Assembly (NCBI GenBank): GCA_035294225.1
Contig: DATGLH010000106.1
Span: 1 to 33,110 of the forward strand
DNA length: 33,110 bases
Direction: 5' to 3'
From: Trebonia sp035294225
Lineage (GTDB): Bacteria; Actinomycetota; Actinomycetes; Streptosporangiales; Streptosporangiaceae
Numbering within the stretch: the stretch's first letter is position 1; every line of letters begins with the position of its first letter. Positions 6,692 through 13,609 of the stretch are shown piece by piece. The notes beneath the pieces are model-generated. The model was not told the DNA's origin. It searched no databases and saw only the letters and a program-made list of their open reading frames with translations. Made by a program: the position numbers and the translations under genes.

Positions 6692-7582
6692 TCACAGGTC
6701 CCCGATGTCTCCCCGGTTGCCGCGGCGGCGCAGGTAGCGCTCGAACTCGCGGGCGATGGCGTCACCGGACGCCTGGGGCAGGTCGGTGGCGTCCTTGGCT
6801 TCTTCGAGCGTCCGCACGTACTCGGCGACGTCGGAGTCCTGCTGCGCGAGCTCGTCGACGCCGTGCTCCCAGGCGCGCGCCTCCTCGGGAAGCTCGGCCA
6901 GCGGGAGGGAGACGTCCAGCACGTCCTCGACGCCGCGCAGCAACGCCAGCGTCACCTTCGGCGACGGCGGCTGGGCGACGTAGTGGGGCACCGAGGCCCA
7001 CAGCGAGACGGCCGGGATGCCGGCCGTGGCGCAGGTGTACTGGAGGACGCCGACGATCCCCGACGGCCCCTTGTAATCGACCGGCTCGGAGCCCACCCCC
7101 CGCAGCAGCCGCTGGCTTGAGCCGCTGACCTGGACCGGCACCGGCCGGGTGTGCGGCGAGTCCGCGAGCAGCGCCCCCACCAGGATCACCATCTCCACCC
7201 CGAGCGCGGTGAGGCCGCCGATCAGCTCGTCGGCGAAGCCCCGCCAGCGCATGTTCGGCTCGACGCCGTGCACCAGGACCACGTCCCGGCTCAGGCCGGT
7301 GGCGTCCGGGCGCGCCAGCGACAGCCGGGTCGTCGGCCAGACCAGCCGCTCGCTCTTGCCCGCGACCACGTCGATCTGCGGACGGTTCACCTGGAAGTCG
7401 TAGAAGTCATCAGGGTCGATCGCGGCGATCGGGGCGGACGACCACGCGAGGCCCAGGTGGCTGACCAGGCCGCTGGCCGCTTCGGCCGCGTCGTTCCACC
7501 CCTCGAACGCGGCAATGGCCACCGGATGGACCAGCGGCCCGTCGACGTCGCTGAACTCGATGATTCCACCTCCGGGTCTCAC
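6692..7582 (-). CDS. PAC2 family protein (proteasome assembly chaperone-like)
   Basis: About 290-296 residues, matching the actinobacterial PAC2 family (Rv2125-like): IAAFEGWNDAAEAASG near the start, GVEPNMRW, a Val/Ile-rich LGVEMVILVGALLAD strand, and a C-terminal FERYLRRR. The fold is shared with eukaryotic proteasome assembly chaperones and archaeal PbaA/B. A role in actinobacterial proteasome assembly has not been shown, and the proteasome genes here are 20 kb away. Start choice is unusual. The conserved N-terminus IIEF is preceded by a strong ribosome site (GGAGG, minus strand 7573-7569), but the codons there are ATC (7564 and 7561). The nearest standard start in frame is GTG at 7582, given here. 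The frame stays open to 7681. It is transcribed divergently from metH. Confidence 0.85.
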   Translation of the reverse strand: MRPGGGIIEFSDVDGPLVHPVAIAAFEGWNDAAEAASGLVSHLGLAWSSAPIAAIDPDDFYDFQVNRPQIDVVAGKSERLVWPTTRLSLARPDATGLSRDVVLVHGVEPNMRWRGFADELIGGLTALGVEMVILVGALLADSPHTRPVPVQVSGSSQRLLRGVGSEPVDYKGPSGIVGVLQYTCATAGIPAVSLWASVPHYVAQPPSPKVTLALLRGVEDVLDVSLPLAELPEEARAWEHGVDELAQQDSDVAEYVRTLEEAKDATDLPQASGDAIAREFERYLRRRGNRGDIGDL

Positions 7583-7602
7583 GGGCCGGGGCCCGTGACT
7601 AC

Positions 7603-7608
7603 AGCCTA
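7603..7608 (-). promoter_or_regulatory. Putative -10 (TAGGCT) for the PAC2 gene
   Basis: On the minus strand TAGGCT would place transcription start near 7596. That leaves a short leader containing the GGAGG at 7573-7569. The leader fits an initiation site near 7564-7561 better than the GTG at 7582. Confidence 0.3.
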
Positions 7609-7707
7609 CGTCGCCAGCCTGCCTCGGTGCGTTACCTGTGGCAGACACAGTTTTCATGGCCCGATCTTTGTGCCCGGACACCAGAAACGTCTACACTGAG
7701 GAAGCCT

Positions 7708-10700
7708 ATGAGCGGGCTAGCGATAGAAGAGGCTACCGAACGGGCGGCCGCGCTGCGCTGCGCCCTAGCGGAGCGGGTCGTCGTCGCGGACGGCGCGATG
7801 GGGACGATGCTGCAGGCCAGCGAGGTGACAGCCGCCGATTTCCGCGGCCACGAGGGCTGCAACGAGATCCTGAACGTGACGCGCCCGGACGTCGTCCAGG
7901 CGATCCACCGCGCGTACTTCGACGCCGGCGCGGACTGCGTCACCACGAATACGTTCGGCGCGAACCTGGGCAACCTCGGCGAGTACGGGATAGCGGACCG
8001 CATCGCCGAGCTGTCGGAGGCGGGCGCCCGGCTCGCCCGCGCGGTGGCCGACTCCTGCACGGCGCTTGACGGCAGGCCGCGCTGGGTGCTCGGCTCGATC
8101 GGCCCGGGCACCAAGCTGCCCACGCTCGGCCACGTGACCTTCCGCGAGCTGCGCGACTCCTACTTCGAGAACGCGTCCGCCCTGCTGCGCGGCGGCGCCG
8201 ACGCGCTGATCGTCGAGACCTGCCCCGACCTGCTCCAGGCGAAGGCGGCGATCATAGGCTCGAAACGGGCGGTGGCGGCTGTGGCGCCGCACGCGCTTGT
8301 CATCGCGCAGCTGACCATCGAGACGACGGGCACCATGCTGCTCGGCAGCGAGATCGGCGCCGCGCTGACCGCCCTGGAGCCGCTCGGCATCGACATGATC
8401 GGGCTCAACTGCGCGACCGGGCCCGGCGAGATGAGCGAGCACCTGCGGTACCTGGCGGCGCACTCGCGCATCCCCATCTCCTGCGAGCCGAACGCCGGCC
8501 TGCCCGAGCTCACCCCCGGCGGCGCGTACTACCCGCTGACCCCGGACGAGCTGGCCGCCGCGCACGAGAAGTTCACCAGCGAGTTCGGGCTGGCGCTCGT
8601 CGGCGGCTGCTGCGGGACCACGCCCGCGCACGTCGCGGCGCTCGTCGAGCGGCTGGGCACGCGGCGGCCCGGCGGACGGCCGCTGGCCCGGCGGGACCCG
8701 CGCCCCGAGCCGGGGGTGGCGTCGCTGTACAGCCACGTGCCCTTCCGGCAGGACACCGCGTTCCTGGCGATCGGCGAGCGGACCAACGCCAACGGGTCGA
8801 AGGCGTTCCGCGAGGCGATGACCGAGGGACGGTACGAGGACTGCGTGGCGATCGCGCGGAGCCAGACCCGGGACGGCGCCCACCTGCTCGACGTGTGCGT
8901 GGACTACGTCGGCCGGGACGGGATCGCGGACATGCGCGAGATCGCCGGGCGGCTGGCCACCGCCGCGACGCTGCCGCTGGTGCTCGACTCGACCGAGCCC
9001 GCGGTGATCGAGGCGGGCCTGGAGCTGATCGGCGGCCGTGCCGTCGTGAACTCGGTGAACTACGAGGACGGCGACGGACCGGACTCCCGGATCGCACGGC
9101 TCATGCCGGTGGTGCGCGAGCACGGCGCCGCCGTGGTGGCGCTGACCATCGACGAGCGCGGCCAGGCCCGCACCGCGCCGTGGAAGCTCGAGGTCGCCGA
9201 GCGGCTGATCCGCGACCTGACCGGGAGATGGGGGATGCGGGCCTGCGACATCATCGTCGACTGCCTGACGTTCCCGATCGCCACCGGGCAGGAGGAGACC
9301 CGCCGCGACGCGCTGGAGACGATCGAGGCGATCGCCGCCCTGAAACGGCGCTATCCGCAGGTGCAGACGACGCTCGGCGTGTCCAACGTGTCGTTCGGGC
9401 TGAAGCCGGCCGCGCGCGCCGTGCTGAACTCGGTGTTCCTGGCCGAGTGCGTGCGCGCCGGGCTCGACTCCGCGATCGTGCACCCGTCGAAGATCGTTCC
9501 GCTGGCCCGCATCCCCGAGGAGCAGCGCCAGGTCGCGCTCGACCTGGTCTACGACCGGCGGCGTCCCGGGTACGACCCGCTGGCGCGGATGCTGGAGCTG
9601 TTCGAGGGCGTGGATGCGTCGTCGGCGAAGGCGGAACGGGCCGCCGAGCTTGCCGCGCTGCCGCTGTGGGACCGGCTGAAGCGGCGGATCATCGACGGCG
9701 AGCGCAATGGCCTCGAGGCCGACCTGGACCTGGCCCTGGCCGGGCGGCCCGCCCTGGAGATCGTCAACGACGTGCTGCTCGACGGCATGAAAACGGTGGG
9801 CGACCTGTTCGGATCGGGGCAGATGCAGCTCCCGTTCGTGCTGGCCTCCGCCGAGGTGATGAAGGCCGCGGTGGGGTACCTGGAGCCGCACATGGAGCGC
9901 ACCGGCGACTCCGGCCGCGGCACGATCGTGCTCGCCACGGTCAAGGGCGACGTGCACGACATCGGCAAGAACCTGGTCGACATCATCTTGTCCAACAACG
10001 GCTACGACGTGGTGAACATCGGCATCAAGCAGCCGATCTCCGCGATCATCAGCGCCGCGGAAGAGCACCGCGCCGACGCCATCGGCATGTCCGGCCTGCT
10101 GGTGAAGTCCACCGTGGTGATGCGGGACAACCTCGCCGAGCTGAACTCCCGGGGCCTGGCCCGCCGCTGGCCGGTGCTGCTCGGCGGCGCGGCGCTGACC
10201 CGCGCCTACGTCGAGCAGGACCTGGCGGCCATGTTCGAGGGCGAGGTCCGCTACGCGCGGGACGCCTTCGAGGGCCTGCGCCTGATGGACGCCGTGATGG
10301 CCGTCAAGCGCGGCGTTCCGGGCGCCAGGCTCCCGGAACTGAGGACCCGCCGGGTCCGCGCGGCAGGCGCGCCCGCCGTCGGGGCGGAGCCTGACGGGGG
10401 GGCAGACGCCACCGTCCGTTCGGACATATCAAGGGACAACCCCGTGCCGGAGCCGCCGTTCTGGGGAACGCGCGTGGTGAAGGGCCTGCCGCTCGCGGAG
10501 TACGGGGCGTACCTGGACGAGCGGGCCACGTTCATGGGGCAGTGGGGCCTGAAGCCGTCGCGGAAGGCGGGCGGCCCGAGCTATGAGGAGCTGGTGGAGA
10601 CCGAGGGACGGCCCCGGCTGCGGATGTGGCTGGAGCGCGCGCAGACCGAGGGTCTGCTCCAGGCGGCGGTGGTCTACGGCTACTTCCGCTGCGTGAGCGC

Positions 10701-11235
10701 CGGCAACGACCTGATCGTGCTGTCGGAGTCGGGGGCGGAGCTGGAGCGCTTCACCTTCCCCCGGCAGCGCCGCGACGGCCGGCTGTGCCTGGCCGACTAC
10801 TTCCGGCCGGCGTCGGCCGGCGAGACCGACGTGGTCGCGTTCCAGCTGGCCACGATGGGGCCGGCGCTGTCGGCGGCGACGGCCGAGCTGTTCGTGAAGA
10901 ACGCCTACCGCGAGTACCTGGAGCTGCACGGTCTTTCCGTGCAGCTCACGGAGGCGCTCGCGGAGTACTGGCACGCGCGCGTGCGGGCCGAGCTCGGCAT
11001 CGCGGGGGCGGACCCGGCCGACCTGGACGGGTTCTTCGGCGTGCGCTACCAGGGCGCGCGGTACTCGATCGGCTATCCCGCCTGCCCGGACCTGGCGGAC
11101 CGGGCGAAGATAGCCCGGCTCCTGGAGCCGGCGCGGATCGGCGTGGAGCTGTCGGAGGAGATGCAGCTCCACCCCGAGCAGTCCACCGACGCGATCGTCG
11201 TCCACCACCCGCAGGCCCGCTACTTCAGCGTGTGA
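7708..11235 (+). CDS. metH: Cobalamin-dependent methionine synthase
   Basis: A 1175-residue four-module enzyme that transfers the methyl group of 5-methyltetrahydrofolate to homocysteine via methylcobalamin. Residues 1-320 are the homocysteine methyltransferase barrel, with zinc ligands C235 (GLNCATGP) and C301-C302 (GGCCGTT). A pterin-binding barrel follows, starting near residue 352 (FLAIGERTNANGSKAF). Next come the cobalamin cap (about 650-735) and the B12 Rossmann domain with DVHDIG at 748-753, where H750 is the lower cobalt ligand. The C-terminal activation domain (about 920-1175) ends with YPACPDLADR and HPEQSTDAIVVHHP. All modules are intact and the length is close to the mycobacterial enzyme. 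The ATG at 7708 has GAGGAA at 7699-7704. I see no cobalamin riboswitch in the short upstream gap. Confidence 0.97.
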   Translation: MSGLAIEEATERAAALRCALAERVVVADGAMGTMLQASEVTAADFRGHEGCNEILNVTRPDVVQAIHRAYFDAGADCVTTNTFGANLGNLGEYGIADRIAELSEAGARLARAVADSCTALDGRPRWVLGSIGPGTKLPTLGHVTFRELRDSYFENASALLRGGADALIVETCPDLLQAKAAIIGSKRAVAAVAPHALVIAQLTIETTGTMLLGSEIGAALTALEPLGIDMIGLNCATGPGEMSEHLRYLAAHSRIPISCEPNAGLPELTPGGAYYPLTPDELAAAHEKFTSEFGLALVGGCCGTTPAHVAALVERLGTRRPGGRPLARRDPRPEPGVASLYSHVPFRQDTAFLAIGERTNANGSKAFREAMTEGRYEDCVAIARSQTRDGAHLLDVCVDYVGRDGIADMREIAGRLATAATLPLVLDSTEPAVIEAGLELIGGRAVVNSVNYEDGDGPDSRIARLMPVVREHGAAVVALTIDERGQARTAPWKLEVAERLIRDLTGRWGMRACDIIVDCLTFPIATGQEETRRDALETIEAIAALKRRYPQVQTTLGVSNVSFGLKPAARAVLNSVFLAECVRAGLDSAIVHPSKIVPLARIPEEQRQVALDLVYDRRRPGYDPLARMLELFEGVDASSAKAERAAELAALPLWDRLKRRIIDGERNGLEADLDLALAGRPALEIVNDVLLDGMKTVGDLFGSGQMQLPFVLASAEVMKAAVGYLEPHMERTGDSGRGTIVLATVKGDVHDIGKNLVDIILSNNGYDVVNIGIKQPISAIISAAEEHRADAIGMSGLLVKSTVVMRDNLAELNSRGLARRWPVLLGGAALTRAYVEQDLAAMFEGEVRYARDAFEGLRLMDAVMAVKRGVPGARLPELRTRRVRAAGAPAVGAEPDGGADATVRSDISRDNPVPEPPFWGTRVVKGLPLAEYGAYLDERATFMGQWGLKPSRKAGGPSYEELVETEGRPRLRMWLERAQTEGLLQAAVVYGYFRCVSAGNDLIVLSESGAELERFTFPRQRRDGRLCLADYFRPASAGETDVVAFQLATMGPALSAATAELFVKNAYREYLELHGLSVQLTEALAEYWHARVRAELGIAGADPADLDGFFGVRYQGARYSIGYPACPDLADRAKIARLLEPARIGVELSEEMQLHPEQSTDAIVVHHPQARYFSV

Positions 11236-11249
11236 ACGCCCGCCCCGCG

Positions 11250-11408
11250 GCCGTGGCCGTGGCCGTTGCGGGTGGCCGTTGCCCTGCGGCCGTTGCGGGC
11301 GGCCGTGGCCGTTGCGGGGCGGCCGTTGCCCGCCCGCCCCGCGGCCGTTGCCCGCCCGCCCCGCGGCCGTTGCCCGCCCGCCCCGCGGCCGTTGCCCGCC
11401 CGTGGCCG
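11250..11408. repeat. GC-rich tandem repeat after metH (22-bp unit)
   Basis: The unit GGCCGTTGCCCGCCCGCCCC starts at 11321, 11343, 11365 and 11387, an exact 22-bp period. It is preceded by degenerate GGCCGTTGCGGG-like copies from about 11250. It begins right after the metH stop. Confidence 0.85.
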
Positions 11409-11448
11409 TCCCGGCAGCCTCTGCTGTCCAGCCAGCCTCCGCAGTTAC

Positions 11449-11518
11449 ACTTCGCACACCTAGCGACCACTATGGTGTCCGGAATATGGTGTTATGTCCG
11501 TGCGAAAAGTGTGCTAAG
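11449..11518 (+). repeat. Dispersed 70-bp element with inverted ends, copy B
   Basis: Begins ACTTCGCACACCT and ends AAAGTGTGCTAAG, with TGTCCGGAAT at 11476-11485. It matches copy A near tldD at both ends. The two ends can also pair with each other (ACACTTCGCAC at 11447 with GTGCGAAAAGTGT at 11500-11512, with a two-base bulge). It lies in a patch that is clearly less GC-rich than its surroundings. Confidence 0.7.
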
Positions 11519-11595
11519 GGCTTGCCTGTTTTAACTTTGGGCGGGGCGGCGTCACGCAGGCTGACCGTATTACGTCATTTACGCCCTTACGTCCG

Positions 11596-11622
11596 GTTCC
11601 GGCGGTGCGGCGGCGCCGGAAC
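11596..11622 (+). other. Hairpin, 9-bp stem
   Basis: GTTCCGGCG (11596-11604) pairs with CGCCGGAAC (11614-11622) around a nine-base loop. It is the first of a cluster of hairpins. Confidence 0.6.
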
Positions 11623-11625
11623 GTT

Positions 11626-11689
11626 CTGGGGCTGTGGGCCACCGCCCCGCTCTTCCTGGCGCTGTGGGCCACAGCCCCAGGAAGAGCGG
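11626..11689 (+). other. Overlapping, mutually exclusive hairpins
   Basis: Structure 1 is CCGCTCTTCCTGG (11647-11659) with CCAGGAAGAGCGG (11677-11689), stacked on an inner GCTGTGG/CCACAGC stem with a single-base loop. Structure 2 is CTGGGGCTGTGG (11626-11637) with CCACAGCCCCAG (11669-11680). Both pairings are perfect and use the same 3' bases, so only one can form at a time. No T-run follows. Confidence 0.6.
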
Positions 11690-11840
11690 CGCGCACCCGG
11701 CCGCATCGCGGCGCGCCAGAACCGGAAACCGCAACGTAATCGCCGACGGGTCCTAAGTGGAGGTTCGCGGCCGGGCGGGACAGTCTGGCGACGCGCGATC
11801 ATGGAAGGGCGGCCCCGGAGCGTGCCGCCAGTTGATACCG

Positions 11841-11867
11841 GTGACCCCTGACTGGGGAGCGACGTGA
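11841..11867 (+). CDS. Possible leader mini-ORF 1 (8 codons) before the HAD gene
   Basis: GTG at 11841 encodes VTPDWGAT and stops with a TGA that overlaps the next GTG as GTGA. It has no obvious ribosome site of its own. It is supported mainly by the chain it begins. Confidence 0.25.
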   Translation: MTPDWGAT

Positions 11868-11902
11868 CGGTGGTGCCCGCGGCCCCGGAGGGAGCGACGT
11901 GA
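11864..11902 (+). CDS. Possible leader mini-ORF 2 (12 codons)
   Basis: GTG at 11864 is preceded by GGGGAGCGAC and encodes VTVVPAAPEGAT. Its TGA overlaps the next GTG as GTGA. It is part of a 35-bp tandem repeat covering ribosome site plus start. Confidence 0.35.
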   Translation: MTVVPAAPEGAT

Positions 11903-11937
11903 CGGATGAGCTTGCGGCCCTGAAGGGAGCGACGTGA
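11899..11937 (+). CDS. Possible leader mini-ORF 3 (12 codons)
   Basis: GTG at 11899 is preceded by GGAGGGAGCGAC and encodes VTDELAALKGAT, a near copy of the start of the HAD protein (VTDELAAV). Its TGA overlaps the HAD GTG as GTGA, so coupled re-initiation is possible. Confidence 0.4.
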   Translation: MTDELAALKGAT

Positions 11938-12587
11938 CGGATGAGCTCGCGGCGGTGCTGTTCGACATGGACGGGCTGCTCGTGGACACCGAGCCGCTGT
12001 GGCTGGAGACCGAGACCGAGGTGATGGCGCGGCTCGGCGCGCCGTGGTCGGCGCAGGACCAGGAGGCGCTGCTCGGGGGCAGCATGGACCGGACGGTCCG
12101 CTACCTGCTCGCCAAGGCGACCCGCCCGGCCGCGGCGGAGACCGTGGCGCGGTGGATGCTCGACGGGATGCTGAAGCGGGTGCGGGCCGGGCGGGTGGTG
12201 GTCCGGCCGGGCGCGCGGGAACTGCTCGCCGAGGTGGCCGCCGCCGGCCTGCCGCACGCGCTCGTCACCTCGTCGCAGCGGCCGTTCGCCGACGCGGTGC
12301 TTGACGCCGCCGGCATGGCGTTCCCCGTGATGGTGTGCGGCGAAGACGTTGCCGCGACCAAGCCCGACCCCGAGCCGTACCTGCTGGGCGCCAAGCTGCT
12401 CGACGCCGACCCGGCACGCTGCGTGGCGCTTGAGGACTCGCCGAACGGCGTCGCCTCGGCCGGCGCCGCCGGGTGCCGCGTGGTGGCCGTGCCGTCGCTG
12501 GTGCCGATCCCGCCCGCGCCGGGACGCCTGGTGGTGCCGTCGCTGCGGGACGTCAGCCTCGCCACCCTGCGCGGCCTGGCGGCCTGA
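11934..12587 (+). CDS. HAD-superfamily hydrolase (beta-phosphoglucomutase-like phosphatase)
   Basis: A 217-residue cytoplasmic HAD enzyme of the beta-PGM/phosphatase subfamily. Motif I is FDMDGLLVDTE with the nucleophile and acid/base aspartates, motif II is VTSS, and motif III is the lysine in AATKPDPEPYL. Motif IV is LEDSPNGVASAGAAG. An alpha-helical cap lies between motifs I and II. The substrate cannot be told from sequence; small sugar phosphates are typical. The GTG at 11934 has GAAGGGAGC just upstream. The start region is the third copy of a 35-bp repeat, and two upstream copies make short ORFs that end in GTGA overlaps with the next start. Expression may therefore depend on translational coupling. 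Confidence 0.9.
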   Translation: MTDELAAVLFDMDGLLVDTEPLWLETETEVMARLGAPWSAQDQEALLGGSMDRTVRYLLAKATRPAAAETVARWMLDGMLKRVRAGRVVVRPGARELLAEVAAAGLPHALVTSSQRPFADAVLDAAGMAFPVMVCGEDVAATKPDPEPYLLGAKLLDADPARCVALEDSPNGVASAGAAGCRVVAVPSLVPIPPAPGRLVVPSLRDVSLATLRGLAA

Positions 12588-12610
12588 TCCGTCCCAGCCC
12601 GTCTCCGGCA

Positions 12611-12679
12611 GGCGTTCCCGGCAGCTCCCGGCGGGCGTTCCCGGCAGCTCCCGGCGGGCGTTCCCGGCAGCCGGCCCGG
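12611..12679. repeat. 23-bp tandem repeat, three copies
   Basis: GGCGTTCCCGGCAGCTCCCGG starts at 12611, 12634 and 12657; the last copy is partial. It fills most of the gap between the HAD gene and the membrane-protein gene. Confidence 0.85.
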
Positions 12680-12712
12680 TGTGTAACGATGGAGTGAGCA
12701 GAAAGGCGCGTC

Positions 12713-13252
12713 ATGAGCTACAGCAGCATTTTCTGGCTTCCGCTCTGCGCGGCGCTCACCGCGCTCGGGCTGGTGGTTACGTATGCCATGGGGCGGCGGC
12801 GCGGGTACCGCGCGATGCTGCGCGGCGCGGCCTGGTCGCTGATCCCGCTGGCCGCGTACCTGACCGGGTCGATCAAGATGTTCTGGCAGATCGGCGACGC
12901 GATCGGGAACTTCGCCTCCGCGTTCGTGTTCTCCCCGGTCAAGTGGGCTGGCATCGGCGTCGCCGCCCTGTGCGCGGTGCTGTTCGCGGCGACGAGCGGG
13001 CGGGAGCGGCGCAGGGCCGCCCGCGCCCGGGCCGCGGCCCGGGCCGCGGAGCAGCGTGGCGGGAAGGGCGCGGCGCCCGCCGGCCTCACGCGGGCACAGC
13101 CCGGCGCCACGGTCCCGCTGCCCGCCGCGAGGCAGCCCGAGCCGGCCAAGAGCCAGCCCCCCGCGGGGAAAGGCTCCCGCAGGGGCGGGGCCGCGCCGCC
13201 CGACGACGATATGAGGGACATCGAGGAGATCCTCCGCAAGCGCGGCATCTGA
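12713..13252 (+). CDS. Small actinobacterial membrane protein, function unknown
   Basis: A 179-residue protein. Hydrophobic segments lie at about residues 5-26, 40-52 and 70-92 (the last is WAGIGVAALCAVLFAAT). A basic, Ala/Arg-rich cytoplasmic tail follows and ends in an acidic-basic DDDMRDIEEILRKRGI motif. Homologues of this layout occur in many actinobacteria and are sometimes misnamed cellulose synthase. I see no enzymatic motif. The ATG at 12713 follows GAGCAGAAAGGCG, with AAAGG as a fair ribosome site. The conserved short C-terminal peptide could be a docking motif, which is only a guess. Confidence 0.75.
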   Translation: MSYSSIFWLPLCAALTALGLVVTYAMGRRRGYRAMLRGAAWSLIPLAAYLTGSIKMFWQIGDAIGNFASAFVFSPVKWAGIGVAALCAVLFAATSGRERRRAARARAAARAAEQRGGKGAAPAGLTRAQPGATVPLPAARQPEPAKSQPPAGKGSRRGGAAPPDDDMRDIEEILRKRGI

Positions 13253-13306
13253 CCCGGGACGGGCTCGCTGCGCGTTCCGGGCTGGTTGTGTCGCCTTGTG
13301 TCCATA

Positions 13307-13320
13307 TGTGAGATATCACA
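13307..13320. promoter_or_regulatory. TGTGA-N4-TCACA palindrome
   Basis: TGTGA (13307-13311) and TCACA (13316-13320) flank GATA. The half-sites match the CRP/FNR family, but the spacer is four bases rather than six, so binding by a classical CRP is doubtful. Confidence 0.3.
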
Positions 13321-13415
13321 CAGGTATCGGGCGTCACATAGACACGTTTGCGTCTCATGTCATCACTGCCGTAGAATTTTTCGTTTCTGGCCACTAAGGC
13401 AACAAGGATCTCCTC

Positions 13416-13433
13416 TGTAACATTTGTGTTACA
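13416..13433. promoter_or_regulatory. TGTAACA-N4-TGTTACA palindrome, GlnR-box-like
   Basis: A perfect seven-base inverted repeat with a TTTG spacer. Written as GTAAC-N6-GTTAC it resembles the two-site GlnR box of actinobacteria (gTnAC-N6-GnnAC). That would fit nitrogen control of a peptide importer. A GntR- or TetR-type operator is equally possible. Confidence 0.45.
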
Positions 13434-13540
13434 TGGCATGACGATCGAGAACGATTTACATCACAATCGGGCCACGACGCTTATTTTGGTCTGGATTACT
13501 TCGCAGGTAGCGCACAATCTCTCCGATAGGCAGTGATCAC

Positions 13541-13609
13541 ATGGACCGGGCCGCCGCATGGCTGCCATGGCCCCAGCCTGACCTGAGAGACCAAAGGAAC
13601 ATGCCATGA
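13541..13609 (+). CDS. Possible 22-codon leader peptide coupled to the binding-protein gene
   Basis: ATG at 13541 opens a 22-codon frame that begins MDRAAAWLPWPQP and ends in a TGA overlapping the binding-protein ATG as ATGA. It contains two Trp and four Pro. The ribosome site is weak (ATAGG). It may be a real coupled leader or a chance frame. Confidence 0.35.
   Translation: MDRAAAWLPWPQPDLRDQRNMP

Larger units (their letters stand above)
11236..11840. other. Non-coding stretch between metH and the HAD gene
   Basis: No convincing gene. In order it holds a 22-bp tandem array, copy B of the dispersed element inside an AT-richer patch (about 11440-11580), and a cluster of strong hairpins (11596-11689). 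Open frames through it are repetitive Pro/Ala/Arg products and have no recognisable domain. Confidence 0.7.
11857..11960 (+). repeat. 35-bp tandem repeat of a ribosome site plus start codon, three copies
   Basis: GGGAGCGACGTGACGG recurs with its GTG at 11864, 11899 and 11934, an exact 35-bp spacing. Copies 2 and 3 remain alike through GATGAGCT. The third copy is the HAD gene start. Confidence 0.85.
13253..13605 (+). promoter_or_regulatory. Long, low-GC regulatory region upstream of the peptide-binding protein
   Basis: This 353-base gap is visibly less GC-rich than the rest of the window. It contains at least two operator-like palindromes (13307-13320 and 13416-13433), and a short leader ORF ends on the start codon of the binding protein. 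I could not fix a promoter. The density of symmetric motifs suggests control by more than one regulator. Confidence 0.6.

Noticed and set aside
7583..7707. Cobalamin riboswitch before metH
   Set aside because: The gap is too short and lacks a B12-box-like word or multi-stem structure.
7765..10068. 767-codon minus-strand open frame inside metH
   Set aside because: It mirrors metH codon structure, is Arg/His/Gly-rich and has no recognisable motif.
11250..11408. CRISPR array
   Set aside because: The 22-bp units are contiguous with no unique spacers, so it is a simple tandem repeat. The same applies to the arrays at 1796 and 12611.
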